DNA from: Acanthosoma haemorrhoidale
Lineage: Eukaryota > Arthropoda > Insecta > Hemiptera > Acanthosomatidae
Reading direction: 5' to 3'
Length of the DNA: 64,000 nt
Assembly (NCBI GenBank): GCA_930367205.1
Contig: OV884009.1
Span: forward strand, 79,257,189-79,321,188
Part shown: positions 35,541-47,200 of the stretch, piece after piece
How the letters are laid out: every line of letters begins with the position of its first letter
Position numbering within the stretch: the first letter of the stretch is position 1
Translations under genes and position numbers: made by a program
Notes under the pieces: generated by a model
Told to the model about the DNA's origin: nothing
Databases searched by the model: none
Seen by the model: only the letters and a program-made list of their open reading frames with translations

Positions 35541-35557
35541 ATCGGAGCGGACCCCTA
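35541..35557 (+). other. Polypurine-like tract before the 3' LTR
   Basis: ATCGGAGCGGACCCCTA abuts the TGTTGTG start of the 3' LTR. It is only partly purine, so the assignment rests on position. Confidence 0.4.
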
Positions 35558-36087
35558 TGTTGTGATATTAGATATTGGAGTGTGTATATAAATATTTAAT
35601 CCAACTTAGAATCAAGAAGGCAAACAAACAATTGAGAGTGGAAGAAAAAACAAAAGACAGTCTACTGGTAGTTGTGATGAGAAAAACACACATATTATTA
35701 CTCTCTAGTTTTTAGCCAGTGATAATAATATAGTTGTTGTTTGTGAGAATAAAAAACACACAGAGATACTGGTTGTTGTGATGATAGATGAACACATAAA
35801 ATTACTCTCTAGTTTTAGCAGTTATAATGAGTTGTTGTTGTTGTGGTTCTGAGAAAACATACAGAGCATTATATTCACTCTAGTTTGGAATCAGCCTGAT
35901 ATATGTAAAAAGAAGACCATTGAAGAAGAAAAAGGATCAAATTAATAGACAAGTAATTATAAAATTAATATAAGTATATTTTTTATGTTTGTAAAATTAA
36001 ATTCATCTTTTTGCCAGAATTATTTTGTTGATAGAACCTAATAGTAAATAATAAATAAAATATATTTAATTATAAAAGAACATAATA
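35558..36087 (+). repeat. 3' LTR of the 31.5-kb element
   Basis: Second LTR copy, TGTTGTGATATTAGATATTG to AAAAGAACATAATA. It shares the 5' LTR blocks but lacks some segments and carries an extra repeated TTTTAGCC/AGTTATAAT region. Confidence 0.88.
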
Positions 36088-36093
36088 ATATAT

Positions 36094-36603
36094 TGTTGTG
36101 ATATTAGATATTGTAAAATTTGTGTATAAAGACATTGAAATAAAAAGATTTAATCCAACCTTGTATCAAGAAGGCGATAAAAACAAAAGAGGAAGCATGA
36201 AAAATAAAATAGCTAGTTAGTAGTTCTGAGAGAACACAGTAAGTTAGTCACTCTAGTTTTGGGATCATCCCTTAATAATACATATTATCAGCTTGAGATT
36301 GTGAGTAAGAAAAACTTAAAATTCTGTTGGTTAGTGGTTATTGACTTAAAGCAGAATGGAAGAGAAATTGCACGAAGAGAAGAAGCATTAATTTTGTTTA
36401 AAGAATGAAGAGAATTAAAGAAGAAAAAGAAGAGAATTTATAGACAAATATTTATATATAATTAATTTAAGTTTTTTTTTGTTTTTTATTTGTAATATTA
36501 AATTCACCTTTATTGCCAAAATTATTTATTTATTAGCAGAATCTTAAAACCTCAAGTAAGAAAAATTTTTAAATAAAATATCATTTCTTTAAAAAACGTA
36601 ATA
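36094..36603 (+). repeat. Third LTR in tandem
   Basis: A third LTR copy starts TGTTGTGATATTAGATATTG six bases after the 3' LTR and ends AAAACGTAATA. It lacks any internal region. It can be a solo LTR from an independent insertion at the same ATAT-type site or the residue of a tandem element. Confidence 0.85.
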
Positions 36604-37401
36604 CATACATACATATATAACTTTTTAAAAGACCTAAATATCCCATTTGATTTATCTTGCGTAGTGTCCCCTAACCAACAAACTAGCATGAAATTTATAA
36701 GAACTTAAGAGTAACTGCCTTGCATGCAGAAGGGCATGGGTATTATTAACATAGGATGAAATAATTGGATCAAAACTTGTCTAAAGATCATAAAAATGTG
36801 TTTATCAATTTATATGAACAATTCGTAGTTTGTATACATTAAAGATAATCTTATTAAATGTAAATAAACAAATGAAGGTGAATATAATTATTATTTACCT
36901 TATCACTTCTGGTTGTTTTAATGATTTGAAAACTACACAGACGGACGCTCTCCAAGTCTTGGCGTCGCTTCTAGACGCTTACTTTGTGAAAGATCGATTA
37001 TTTTTAAAAATAACATTTTTATATTATTATTATATGTTATGTTAATACTTTAAATACTTATGCGATGTTAGAATATATAAGCTACGTTGTTATAGTCATA
37101 TTTATGATCGCCACATTCTTCACAATAACAAATAAGCCATATATATATCATTAGTCACCCGACATAATGAAAGAATGAATAACCCGTGATTAAGACTTTA
37201 TTGAACAAAATGTATACTAAATAGAAACATACACAATAGACAGATAATTACACGAGCATGATAACCTTTACAATTATTTGCTTTATGCTATAGTTACAAC
37301 ATGTGTAAGCAATGCTAACATTATTACAGAACAGCTGATAGTTGATAAATAGATTATAATCTATGAAATGCACACTTCTTCTAGTGAGGGAAGACACTTA
37401 C

Positions 37402-37470
37402 CGCGGCTCTTAAGTACGCCGGAGTTCTTCGTTCTCTGTTACTTTTGATCGTTTCTTGTTTTTAGACTAC
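37402..37470 (-). other. Possible 5' non-coding exon with donor site
   Basis: The minus strand reads GAACTCCGGCGTACTTAAGA then GCCGCG|GTAAGTG, a strong donor in an unusually GC-rich island. No ATG frame precedes it, so it would be a 5' UTR exon, perhaps spliced to the acceptor at 31162. The right boundary given is arbitrary. Confidence 0.35.
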
Positions 37471-39187
37471 AATTGGATTTGTTTCAGATCCTGACAGGAT
37501 CATCCTGTCGAAGGTTGTTCTATGACTTCAACTTCCTCTGAGACATGATGAGAAAGTTCATACCATCGATGAATGGTACCATTCAAACCATATTTTTGGA
37601 TAATAAAACATTTTGTCTAGTAAATTCTATTTTACCATTGAATTCCTTCCATTTTGATCACCACGTTAATTTATTAAGGTAAATTACTTTGGGTTTAAAT
37701 TCAATTGGGACCAACTGTAATTTAATTGAATGAATATATGAATAAGATATAATTTTGTTCAACTTTATGCTAATGCAATACGCTCAAGATTTGAGGTGTT
37801 TTCCTGGCTAATGGACTATTATGTATTGGGGTACATAAATACCAATGCCAGCTAAGGAACCTTTTTTGTAAGAGAGGAACTCAGAAACTCTTTCTTTAAA
37901 AATAGGACGAATTTCTATGAAATTAAAATGATTTTTCATCTGCGGCAGATTTCATTGTGAGCTTATGAATAAATAGTTCGTGATCGACGTTAACTAATTC
38001 ACAATAAGTGTATAGAACGAAGCTTGTTTTTAATCATCACTGTAATATTTTTGTATTTTCCCTACAATTAAAAAAAGTTTGTGAATACCACTAACTATAT
38101 GACAAAGTTATACTAAATATAACATTGAAAGTAATATCAACTCAATAAATAAAACTTGTAATTCTCAAAGAATATGTAAGAAAAATGTAAATATAGTTTT
38201 TATCTATCATCGGTTTTTATCATTGTTGTTTATCGGAAGCAAGATAGTCCAATAATCTTGGTTTTTCTACGGGATGCTTTTTAAATTATTTCCCATCCCT
38301 TTAATGCATGCAGCCCCTACCCCTAATTTAATTAAATTTATCTTTGTAGAATTAACAAATATTATGAAATATTACTACAGAATTATTATTTTTAAAATAA
38401 TTTCTTGCCCTAAAATGTGGGAACCAAAAAGATGGCATTTTCAGGATTTATAATGTATCATGTAAATGATCGATTTTTTCCCAGCTAGGATGTAGGATGT
38501 ATAGTGATCAAATAAATAAACAAGATAATTACTAAGATGATTATTTTGTTACAATAAAGAACTCAAGATTGACTTCATATTTTTTTTAATCAGGATTTTG
38601 ATATTTTTAGGCAATTAAATTCTCAGGGAGTAAAAATAATTTTATTTCTCTTCTGAATTCTTTACTTAATGCAGAAAGTATTCGACTGCTCTAAACTACA
38701 CAGTCATATTATCTTTGCTAAAATGATACACAAATAATAAATATCAGTATATGATACTACTTTAAAGTTTTAATTTTCAAAAATTATAATCATGACTTGT
38801 GGTATTGATCTCTCCAATAATTATTAGGGTTCGAACCCCAGCCCTGTCATTAACTTATTTCTTTAACTAATGGTTATTTTTAAGATTAATTCAACTCTTA
38901 TCACTAGAAAATTTGTACCAAATAGAATAAATGTGCTAAGATAAATAACCCTCCCACTTTTCTTAAACAGAGTTATTGTATATATAATCACTTTTATGAA
39001 ATGAAAAAATAAGATACTGTATATATGCCCTTTTTATTTTAGATTTACTCTCAGATCTTCTACAATAGTCCAGTCTAGTAGGAGTAAAATAGTAACAAGT
39101 AACCTCTAGCTTTCTCTAGACAAAATACTGCTTTCCATTATTGTACTATACAAAAGCTGTTTTCCCATTTATCATCATTGAAGAATG

Positions 39188-39433
39188 CCCCCATGTTATT
39201 TAAATCAATTTGTATTAGGTAATTATTATTTTAAGTATATAAACTCTCTAGGAAATTAGGTTAATATGAAACATTTGAAAGAACATTATGCTCCAAGGCC
39301 ATATTGAATCGTGAGATAATTTTACTTAAAAATATGAAATAAACTAGTACAGTCAATGAATTGTTATGAATGTCTTTGTAACTTTTATTAATAAGAAAGT
39401 ATAAACATATCTTTAATAAAGAAGAAAATTGTA
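39188..39433 (+). repeat. Solo LTR fragment of family 2
   Basis: Shares with 27287-27535 the blocks TTTGTATTAGGTAATTA, ATAAACTCTCTAGGAAATTA, GAGATAATTTTACTTAAA / AAGATAATTTTACTTAAA and GAATGTCTTT. No internal element sequence is next to it. Confidence 0.8.
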
Positions 39434-40434
39434 ACAATATACTATCCTACAATCCTTCTTGAGTTTCATTAATAAAAAGATGATTGTAATTTTAAAAGTT
39501 TAGTGGAATTTCACCTGATGATCTTAAGGGTGAGTGGAGGAAGATTAACAAACATTAAATAATGATTATAAGGTCAAATAACGTTTAATAATAATGTTTA
39601 ATTAGCCAAATTCATTTAATTTTGTGAAGTCTTGGTCATAAAACTGTGATATATTAGCAGGAAACTTATTAAATTTGTTGGCGGTGAAATGATAAAATGA
39701 ATATTAACTTAAAAACTTGTCTCCCAGACAATTCTAATAAGGGGAGGGAGGGCTGATGTCCATAAATTTGATTTAGCCATTACAAATTTTCTTTATGTGG
39801 TTGTGGAATTACATTATAATTACAATTCAGTCCTTTCATCACAGGTCCAACAAACAGTTATCGATCAATTTTTAATTAAACAGTTATAATACACATTATT
39901 TAAGTAGATTAAATTAAGCTGAAATTTCAATTTATTTCATTATTCATAGTCCACTCAAAAGCCAACGAAATAATCACTATTCTTCTCTTGTGTCTTTTTA
40001 AACTCTCTTTTCTATTGAAATAGGGAGGAAGTAGAGTTAGTGGTGCAGAAAAAAAAATTATTTTCATTTGTTTTATTGATAAAAAACATATATGTTTAAT
40101 TTACAAGTGCAATAACATATAAATTTATATAAACATTTATTTATATTTCTATACAATTATTTTTTTAATACTATTTAGTTTGAACTATTTGCTAATCCTA
40201 ATATTTTTTATGTAAATGAATACAGATATTAAAATATTTGTTATATTGCATTACTTTGTCTGTTGTTGTATTGATACGTTTCTATAAACAAAATCATTAA
40301 ATATTATTATCAACTTTAGTATATGTTGTCAAATCTGTATATTTCCTTAATGTTACACAGATATAATTGATGTAAATAGTTGAATTTAAACTGGATTTGA
40401 GAGTTTTATTAAAATGACTTGTATCGTAATTTAC

Positions 40435-41377
40435 TGTATTGATTAACCATGGCTTTTCATTAACTTATATACTTTTTTCCCCTGGTTATAGTAAAAATTA
40501 GTTATATATTCTGTTTTAAACTTCTTACATATTAAATATTTTTCTAGATTGGAACATCTTGATTCATTTTTTATTAAATATATTTCATAACATTTATGTG
40601 AATTAATATAGATATTTTAGAAGTTTTATCAATATTTATTGGGCACAGAAAGCAATGAGGATAGAAAAAATAGAATTTCTTATGAAGATTGGAATATGTG
40701 TTAAACTTTTGTTGGGTTTGTATTAGATCATTTTTTTTTTTTTTTCAAATCAGCTTTCTTTCTGCAACTTTAAAGTTTATAAAAAACAATTGATTTGTTT
40801 TTCAAATTAAAAACCAAATTAAATATTGATACCACCAGTAAGCAGATGGTTTTAATTGAAAAAAAGGTGAATTATAAAATAAGTTAAATATTAAATCATG
40901 TCATAACCTTTTATAAAATTAATCTTAATTTTACATTATTAAAGTACAAAGAAGTAGGAATAGTTAATATGAAAAATTGTATTATGTATATTAGTCTGGC
41001 ATGACCTACATGGATCAAATGTGTTTTTAAAATGTAACAATTTCTAATTAATTATTTCTTTTTGTTATAATTGATTAAAATTATACATTACAGTGCAGTA
41101 GTATCATGTGATATTTATTTCATATAATTTTCTTTCATTGATAAACAATATCCATGAATTGAAGGTGTGGTGTCAGTGTGGAGTATGGAGTGTGAATATT
41201 AAGAAATAAAACTCCTCTCCTTCTCCATCTCCTCAAGCTTGGGTATAAATGACTGAAAAACTGAATAAGTGACTAAATGTGTATCTATGTAAATGGGAGG
41301 TAGGGTTTGTGATCTTTGCATTTTGACTGTGATAACAAAGTATACAAGTTAATGAAAAGCCATAGTTAATCAATGCA
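40435..41377. mobile_element. Putative non-autonomous DNA transposon with about 35-bp TIRs
   Basis: The left end TGTATTGATTAACCATGGCT (continuing TTTCATTAACTT) is the inverted complement of the right end at 41341-41377 with a few mismatches. The 0.94-kb interior is AT-rich without coding sequence. The right 308 bp recur at 30231-30529. No clear target duplication was found. Confidence 0.6.
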
Positions 41378-44128
41378 GTATTTTATGATACAACCTGTGA
41401 TTTTCAAAGTGGAAATCGGAATGTTGTGGCAGTGAAAAGTTCACGAATTTTGAAGGAACTATTTACAATAATCATTCTTATTTATTAAAGTTCAATAAAA
41501 AAGGATTTGAATTAATGAACTGGAAATTAGGAATTCCAACTACACTTGCAATACCAGGTTAAGAGTCAATGTCACAAACAATATAACTTTTCTGAGCAAA
41601 CTAACAAGTTTCAATTCCAAAGCCAGTCATATGTATATGTTTTATAAACAAATATCCTGTATCAGATAATTTTAGATAATTCAGCGGACAAAAGAAAATT
41701 ACAAATCATGTCCTTTTCAACAGAATATGATCATAGAAAATACAGTGAAACTTATACGTATTGCTACTTTATTAGTGTTATTTGAGGTATTGTCAATTAA
41801 ACAAGAAGTTTATCATTTGTTTTCAATTTTGTTTTAGTATTACCTCAAACATACCACGCTTGTTCATAATTGAATCATGAATTAGCAAATTAAAATGTTA
41901 AATTGAACTATTGGAAATCACTAATATGAATCCTTTAAACAGTAATTTTATAAAACCTGTTTAAAACAAGATGAATGGCTAATTGCTTTTAACAATGCAT
42001 ATTAAGATTAGCAAATTTCAAACTTCTTTTCGTTTGTTTTTGTAATGTTCATGGCATTCTAATTTAGATTTACTTATTTACAAATGAACATTTTCTATAA
42101 ATATATTATAACATTTTTTTTTTCTCGAAAATAACAATACTTTCATACATTCACTCAATACTTAAAATAACAAGTAATTTAGTACTTATAAATATAATTC
42201 AGGGTATTTATATAATCAGTATTTTTTTTACAATTGGATATATTACAAATGCTATTGATCTAAATATATTATTCAGAAATCACAGATATTTGTCAACAAA
42301 ATAATCTTACTGAAGAAATTAATTAAAGTTTATAATATAAGAGAAAAGGAATGTAAAACTAAAAAAAATTAATATATCAGAACATCTTCAACTTATTTAC
42401 AATTAAAACAAAATATCTAGCAATCAACTATTTAATCTATTTACAGGCCTTAAGATTTATATGTACAAACCTAAGTTATTACAAAAGCACTAATTTTTAA
42501 TGATACTTGATTTATACTATAATTGGTATAGTATAAGTCTCTTGATATACTGTTGAATATATTTACAATGGTATATTTACGATCTGTGAGATTGCATTTT
42601 AAAATAAAATTATAATTGTAGATCTATTAACCTGATCTAAACTATTCTTTCATCACAATCTAAAATGACCAGATGTCTCATGTTAGCCCTGGCATGTTAT
42701 TATCTCATATTTGCATAATGTGCACAGCATTGAAAACTTCTCAGGAAAATGTAATAATGTATATAAGACTTACAAAGAGAATGGTGTCGTGAGAAGGTGT
42801 TAAACTGTATTTTTTGTTTCTTTTTAAACAGACACAACCAAATTTCAACATAAGTCATCTGGTCACTTTGCTGTTTATATAAAGTTAAAGTAAAAAACAA
42901 TATTTCACATATAGTTCAAATTAATCCCATTTCATAGAATTAATGAGGTACAATAAATAATTTGTATTATTAAAATGTATTATAATACTTGAATAAAATT
43001 TTAAGTTACTCCAACAATAACAGTTTTTACAATTTTCAACAACATATAAACATTAAACATTTATCTTCTTTTCAAAATATCTTCCTGTCCTATTTACAAT
43101 ATTGATATAATTCTATATTCATATATTTTGAAGTATAAACAAGACCTCTTTATTTATCAAGCAATCTTATATTACAAAATGATCTGTCATTGTGAATAAT
43201 TTAAATATATAATTTAAACAAATATCTAAATGCTAAAATAATATCTTAATCAGACATAAGAGGTATTTACTATAGAACATAATAATTATGCCAAAAGTAA
43301 TTATCATTCATCTTTGTGTCATTATCAGGATTAATAATTTCTGTTCTTTTCTTTAATTCCCCCAAGGAGAAATTCTTTATTACTAACATATATCTTTTCT
43401 CAAATTTACTATTTTTGAATAATCTGTCAATCATAAAAACTTTTAATGATTAAAATTATGATGAAACAGATTATTAACCTTATAGTTTAATATAACTATA
43501 CAATATAGATAATTATTTAACCTATTATCATTTAAAAAAATTGTTTCATTAATTACTTATAAATTAATTAATCAATTCAAAGTGTGTTCAGGATTTATCT
43601 CTGAGATCGCATGTTACTGTGATTACTGAATAGGTGATTCAAAGTCAACAGAATTAAGTTTGTAAATTGACTGCTCAAATTATAAACACTCAATTGAAAT
43701 ACTATTAGCATTACTATTCTATTGAGGAGCCTTGTTTACATGAATGAGCCAGCAATTAAAATATAAAGGTATATTTTATTATAGTTTATAAATTCTTAAC
43801 ATTTTTTATTATGTTACTGATATGAGTCAAATTTGGCATTATTGAATTAGTGGCTTGTTTTCAGCCAAACTTGTGATTATAATAGTACCATACATATTTT
43901 TCTTAAAATTGTAAGTTACCTACTAATGTAAATTTTGATTTTTAAAAAATATTAAATAACTCTACTATAAAAGTTTACAATATAAAACAAATAAAAATAT
44001 ATCAGATTCAAACGTGGAAGGTCCAACTGAAATGAATTTTAAAATATTGGCATTGAAATGATTTCACTCAGTGAAATAATATATTAAATAATTAATTACG
44101 TGGTTTCCAAATGAATCAAACATTTTTC
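41378..44128 (-). other. Sema1a: Downstream flank and likely 3' UTR of Sema-1a
   Basis: Very AT-rich, with several AATAAA candidates on the minus strand. No exon was recognised; where the 3' UTR ends cannot be decided from the sequence. Confidence 0.4.
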
Positions 44129-44291
44129 TTAAATGTAGGTTTTTTTAACTTTTTGTAAAGTTTTGTTGTTTTCTGTTGATGTATTTGCATTTTTATCATT
44201 GGCATTTTTTGGAGGAACATTAACAAGCAAGTTGATTGATTTGTTGTTTGCACAAGGTGAGAGATATGATGCTCCTTCTCCATTTAAAGGA
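44129..44291 (-). CDS. Sema1a: Sema-1a exon 18: cytoplasmic tail and stop
   Basis: The exon encodes 54 codons including the stop. The segments [19 protein letters not shown] and [15 protein letters not shown], and the terminal QKVKKTYI, match what I recall of the conserved insect Sema-1a C-terminus. The acceptor is TTGTTTCAG. Downstream on the minus strand the DNA is AT-rich with many possible AATAAA signals, so I cannot place the poly(A) site. Confidence 0.92.
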
Positions 44292-47200
44292 CTGAAACAA
44301 AATGTACGCTTAGGTAACTTTATAATTTTCAACCATTATTCTTTTTAAACATAATTGTAACAAAACTATGACATGAAACCATGAATTTTCATTTTAAATT
44401 GAGATAGTACTATTTTCTTGTTTTTCCTTTTGTCAAATTAAGATACTCCATATAAGAAAATTGACTTAATTTTCTTACAATATAGCACTATCAATCTCAA
44501 TATACAAATTGTTCAGTTGGGAAACTGAGGAGTATCTTATAAAACAAATTTATTTTAAAAAGCACGTTGCATCATTCCTTAATAATTATCATATGAGTAG
44601 TTATTGAATGTGCAGTCAACTTTTTTAAATTGTATTTTTATATTTTCTTTGGAAAAAGAGAGTAGCCTCTTAGACCGTTGAATACAGTATATGATGATAT
44701 ACTACAAAAGTAACTATCCTGTTAACTCCAAAATAGGTTTTTAATTAAACATTAAAATTATTTTATTTTATAGCAAACAATATTTGGGCATAATTATTAG
44801 TTTTATCATGATTTAATACTTTTTATGATAAGATTTTTATAGAAAATTGTAATTATATAAATATTTGGCTACACCCACATATCAGCCTAATGTATGAAGT
44901 AATGATACATTTATTTACTGGCTGAGACCCTAATTATAACAAGACTAGACCATTTTTGTTAGTCAGGCCAGCATAAATAGGCTGCTAGTTGCTTATAAGA
45001 CTAGCCAGTATTTTTAACCAAAATCCCTTCACTTTTTTTGTTACCCCTTGGCTGATGAGAATAGTTTTTTATTCTTTAAAAGAATCCACAAAAAAGCTTA
45101 ATATATAAAAAAAATCCAATTGAAATTAACCAGATTTACCTATTTCAGTTTTTGCCTCACTTAATTTTTTTTGTAATATGTTTTAATGTGTTGTTGTTTT
45201 GCCATCTTTAACTTGTCTTAAACTTTAAAAAATATTTAGAAAGCTAAATCTTCAATAGCTTCTAGACTGATTGATACTTGGGAAGTTATTGTCACTTTTT
45301 TCCCCCTCATACTTCTCACTATTGTATCTTGACCCACTCACATACAACATGATCTGATTTTCTGTGGACTATACCTTTAAAATTGGTGTATAAGTGCAAT
45401 AGATTGGATTAGTCCACCAACCGCAATTGAATTCATACAGACAGACAGAGAGACAAAATATAATCGCTCATAGCTGTTTCAAAGTACAGCCTCTCCCTTC
45501 ATATCTAATAATTAAAAATTTGAATGTGCCATGAAAATAGTAGATATATACAATTAAAAATTTAATTCTTAACTGAATCAATATTTATTTTGGAAATATT
45601 TATCAGATGCACTAAAAACTTTCACTATTAGATAAAATAAATATAACTTATTTACTTTTATAAATACATAATAACTTTTTTGTGATTTTTTTCCAGAAAA
45701 CAGTTTGATCAAAGAAGTTTTAGGCCCCTAAATTGGGATCAGTATTTCGAGGGTCACTGCACAGAATTTGGGTACCACTTCTGATCCCACAGACTATGTT
45801 GGCTACGAGAATTTTCCATGTTATTTAAATCTGTAAACATCAATGTACAGTGCTAATATATCTTATATGCTTGGTATGCACCTGGTTATCATCCATAGGC
45901 TCTGATATTTCCTCATGTCCTATGAACTATTGTACATGAAAGGTGGGACTGTGTTACTTCCTGTGATCTGGCTGGGCACTTGTGACCCTGACTTCCATTT
46001 TATCTGATGATATTGCAATAAAAGAAAATTTACTTTGTTCCAGATTGTTTCACAAATTTCAGTATATTTCAGAAATAAACCAATATTGATTAAACAATAA
46101 TTTGAGATTTTAAAGATTTTCATAATCTCAAATCATCATATTCTTAGCTACACTTAAGAACTTACCTATTCAAAATAATAATAATGGCAAGCTATAAAGA
46201 ACTCCCAGAAAGGAGAAATAATCCAGTTTTTTTAAAACTAATTTTATCGCCTCTCTTTCGGAACAAAAAAATAACTATCATTACATTTCTAGTAAATTAT
46301 CTAGCATCATTGAACTATTCACTGTTCTCTACATTTTTTATTAATAGAAAATTACCCTTCTTAAAATGATAAAAATGAGTTTGATTATGTTTACCTATTG
46401 TGCTGGTGATGTAAAGGCATATTGGTATAAGCATTATCTGGACGAAAATGTCTGGAACACAAATAACCAGCTATAAAACCAACAACCAGAGTGGCAAGAA
46501 CTGCAGTAGTTACGACCAAGCCAAGTGTATCAGCTGTATAAATAACTATCTTTTCTTGTGTACCTGCACCAACTTCATCTATAAATGTTGAAATGATATA
46601 GTTAATATACACCATAGCAATTTCAAAATCACTATCCTAATATATCTATGGCAGTTGTGAAAAGCCAGATAAGTCGTTATCTGAAAAGTGAGGTAACCAT
46701 ACTTAGAGGTCTCTTTTGTTATGGTTTATGTCATGTAAAATTGGTTAATTCTTGTTCCGTTGCATGAGGAAGAATATGAAGTTTAAGGTAAATTTTTTTT
46801 TCAGTGACTTGATTTGTCCATTTCTTAAGTCAATGATTTAAACTTTTCTGGTTTTTCACGAATGCCGCAAATATATATATATATTTTTCCATAAAGCAAG
46901 CTTGATACTTACTTGTTGAACAGAGATTTGGGTTGCATATAGTACATTTAGGGCACAGGCTTCCATCTTTATCCATCACATCTGAAAGTTAATTTATTGT
47001 AGTTTAACAAAATTGAAATACCTATATGTATTTATTTAAGAAATATGTATGAAATGAAGATTGAATATTCTTGCAGCAGCAATTACATTAAAAACTCACT
47101 TTATAATAAACTTTATCTCTTCATTGGATTTTTGAACTAATTAACAAATAAAAATATTTTATAAGAATAAATAAATACAGATAGATAGATGCTAGAAATC

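Larger units (their letters stand above)
31561..36087 (+). mobile_element. Ty3/gypsy-like LTR retrotransposon with deleted protease and RT
   Basis: Order: 5' LTR, primer-binding site, gag, truncated pol (RNase H, integrase), polypurine-like tract, 3' LTR. The 5' LTR is preceded by ATAT and the 3' LTR followed by ATAT, a plausible 4-bp target duplication in AT-rich DNA. The coding parts are extremely A-rich. A normal element of this type would be over 5 kb internally; here the protease and RT part of pol is gone, so it is not autonomous. Confidence 0.92.
36604..40434. other. AT-rich intergenic DNA
   Basis: Apart from the GC-rich donor island near 37.4 kb, a short hairpin at 37493-37509 (GACAGGAT C ATCCTGTC), a box B-like GGTTCGAACCCC at 38828 and the solo LTR, I see no genes on either strand. 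Confidence 0.4.

Noticed and set aside
36830..37045. 71-codon plus-strand frame near 36.9 kb
   Set aside because: Low-complexity Ile/Tyr/Leu-rich translation of AT-rich DNA; only a short central part is not AT-rich, and it has no known motif.
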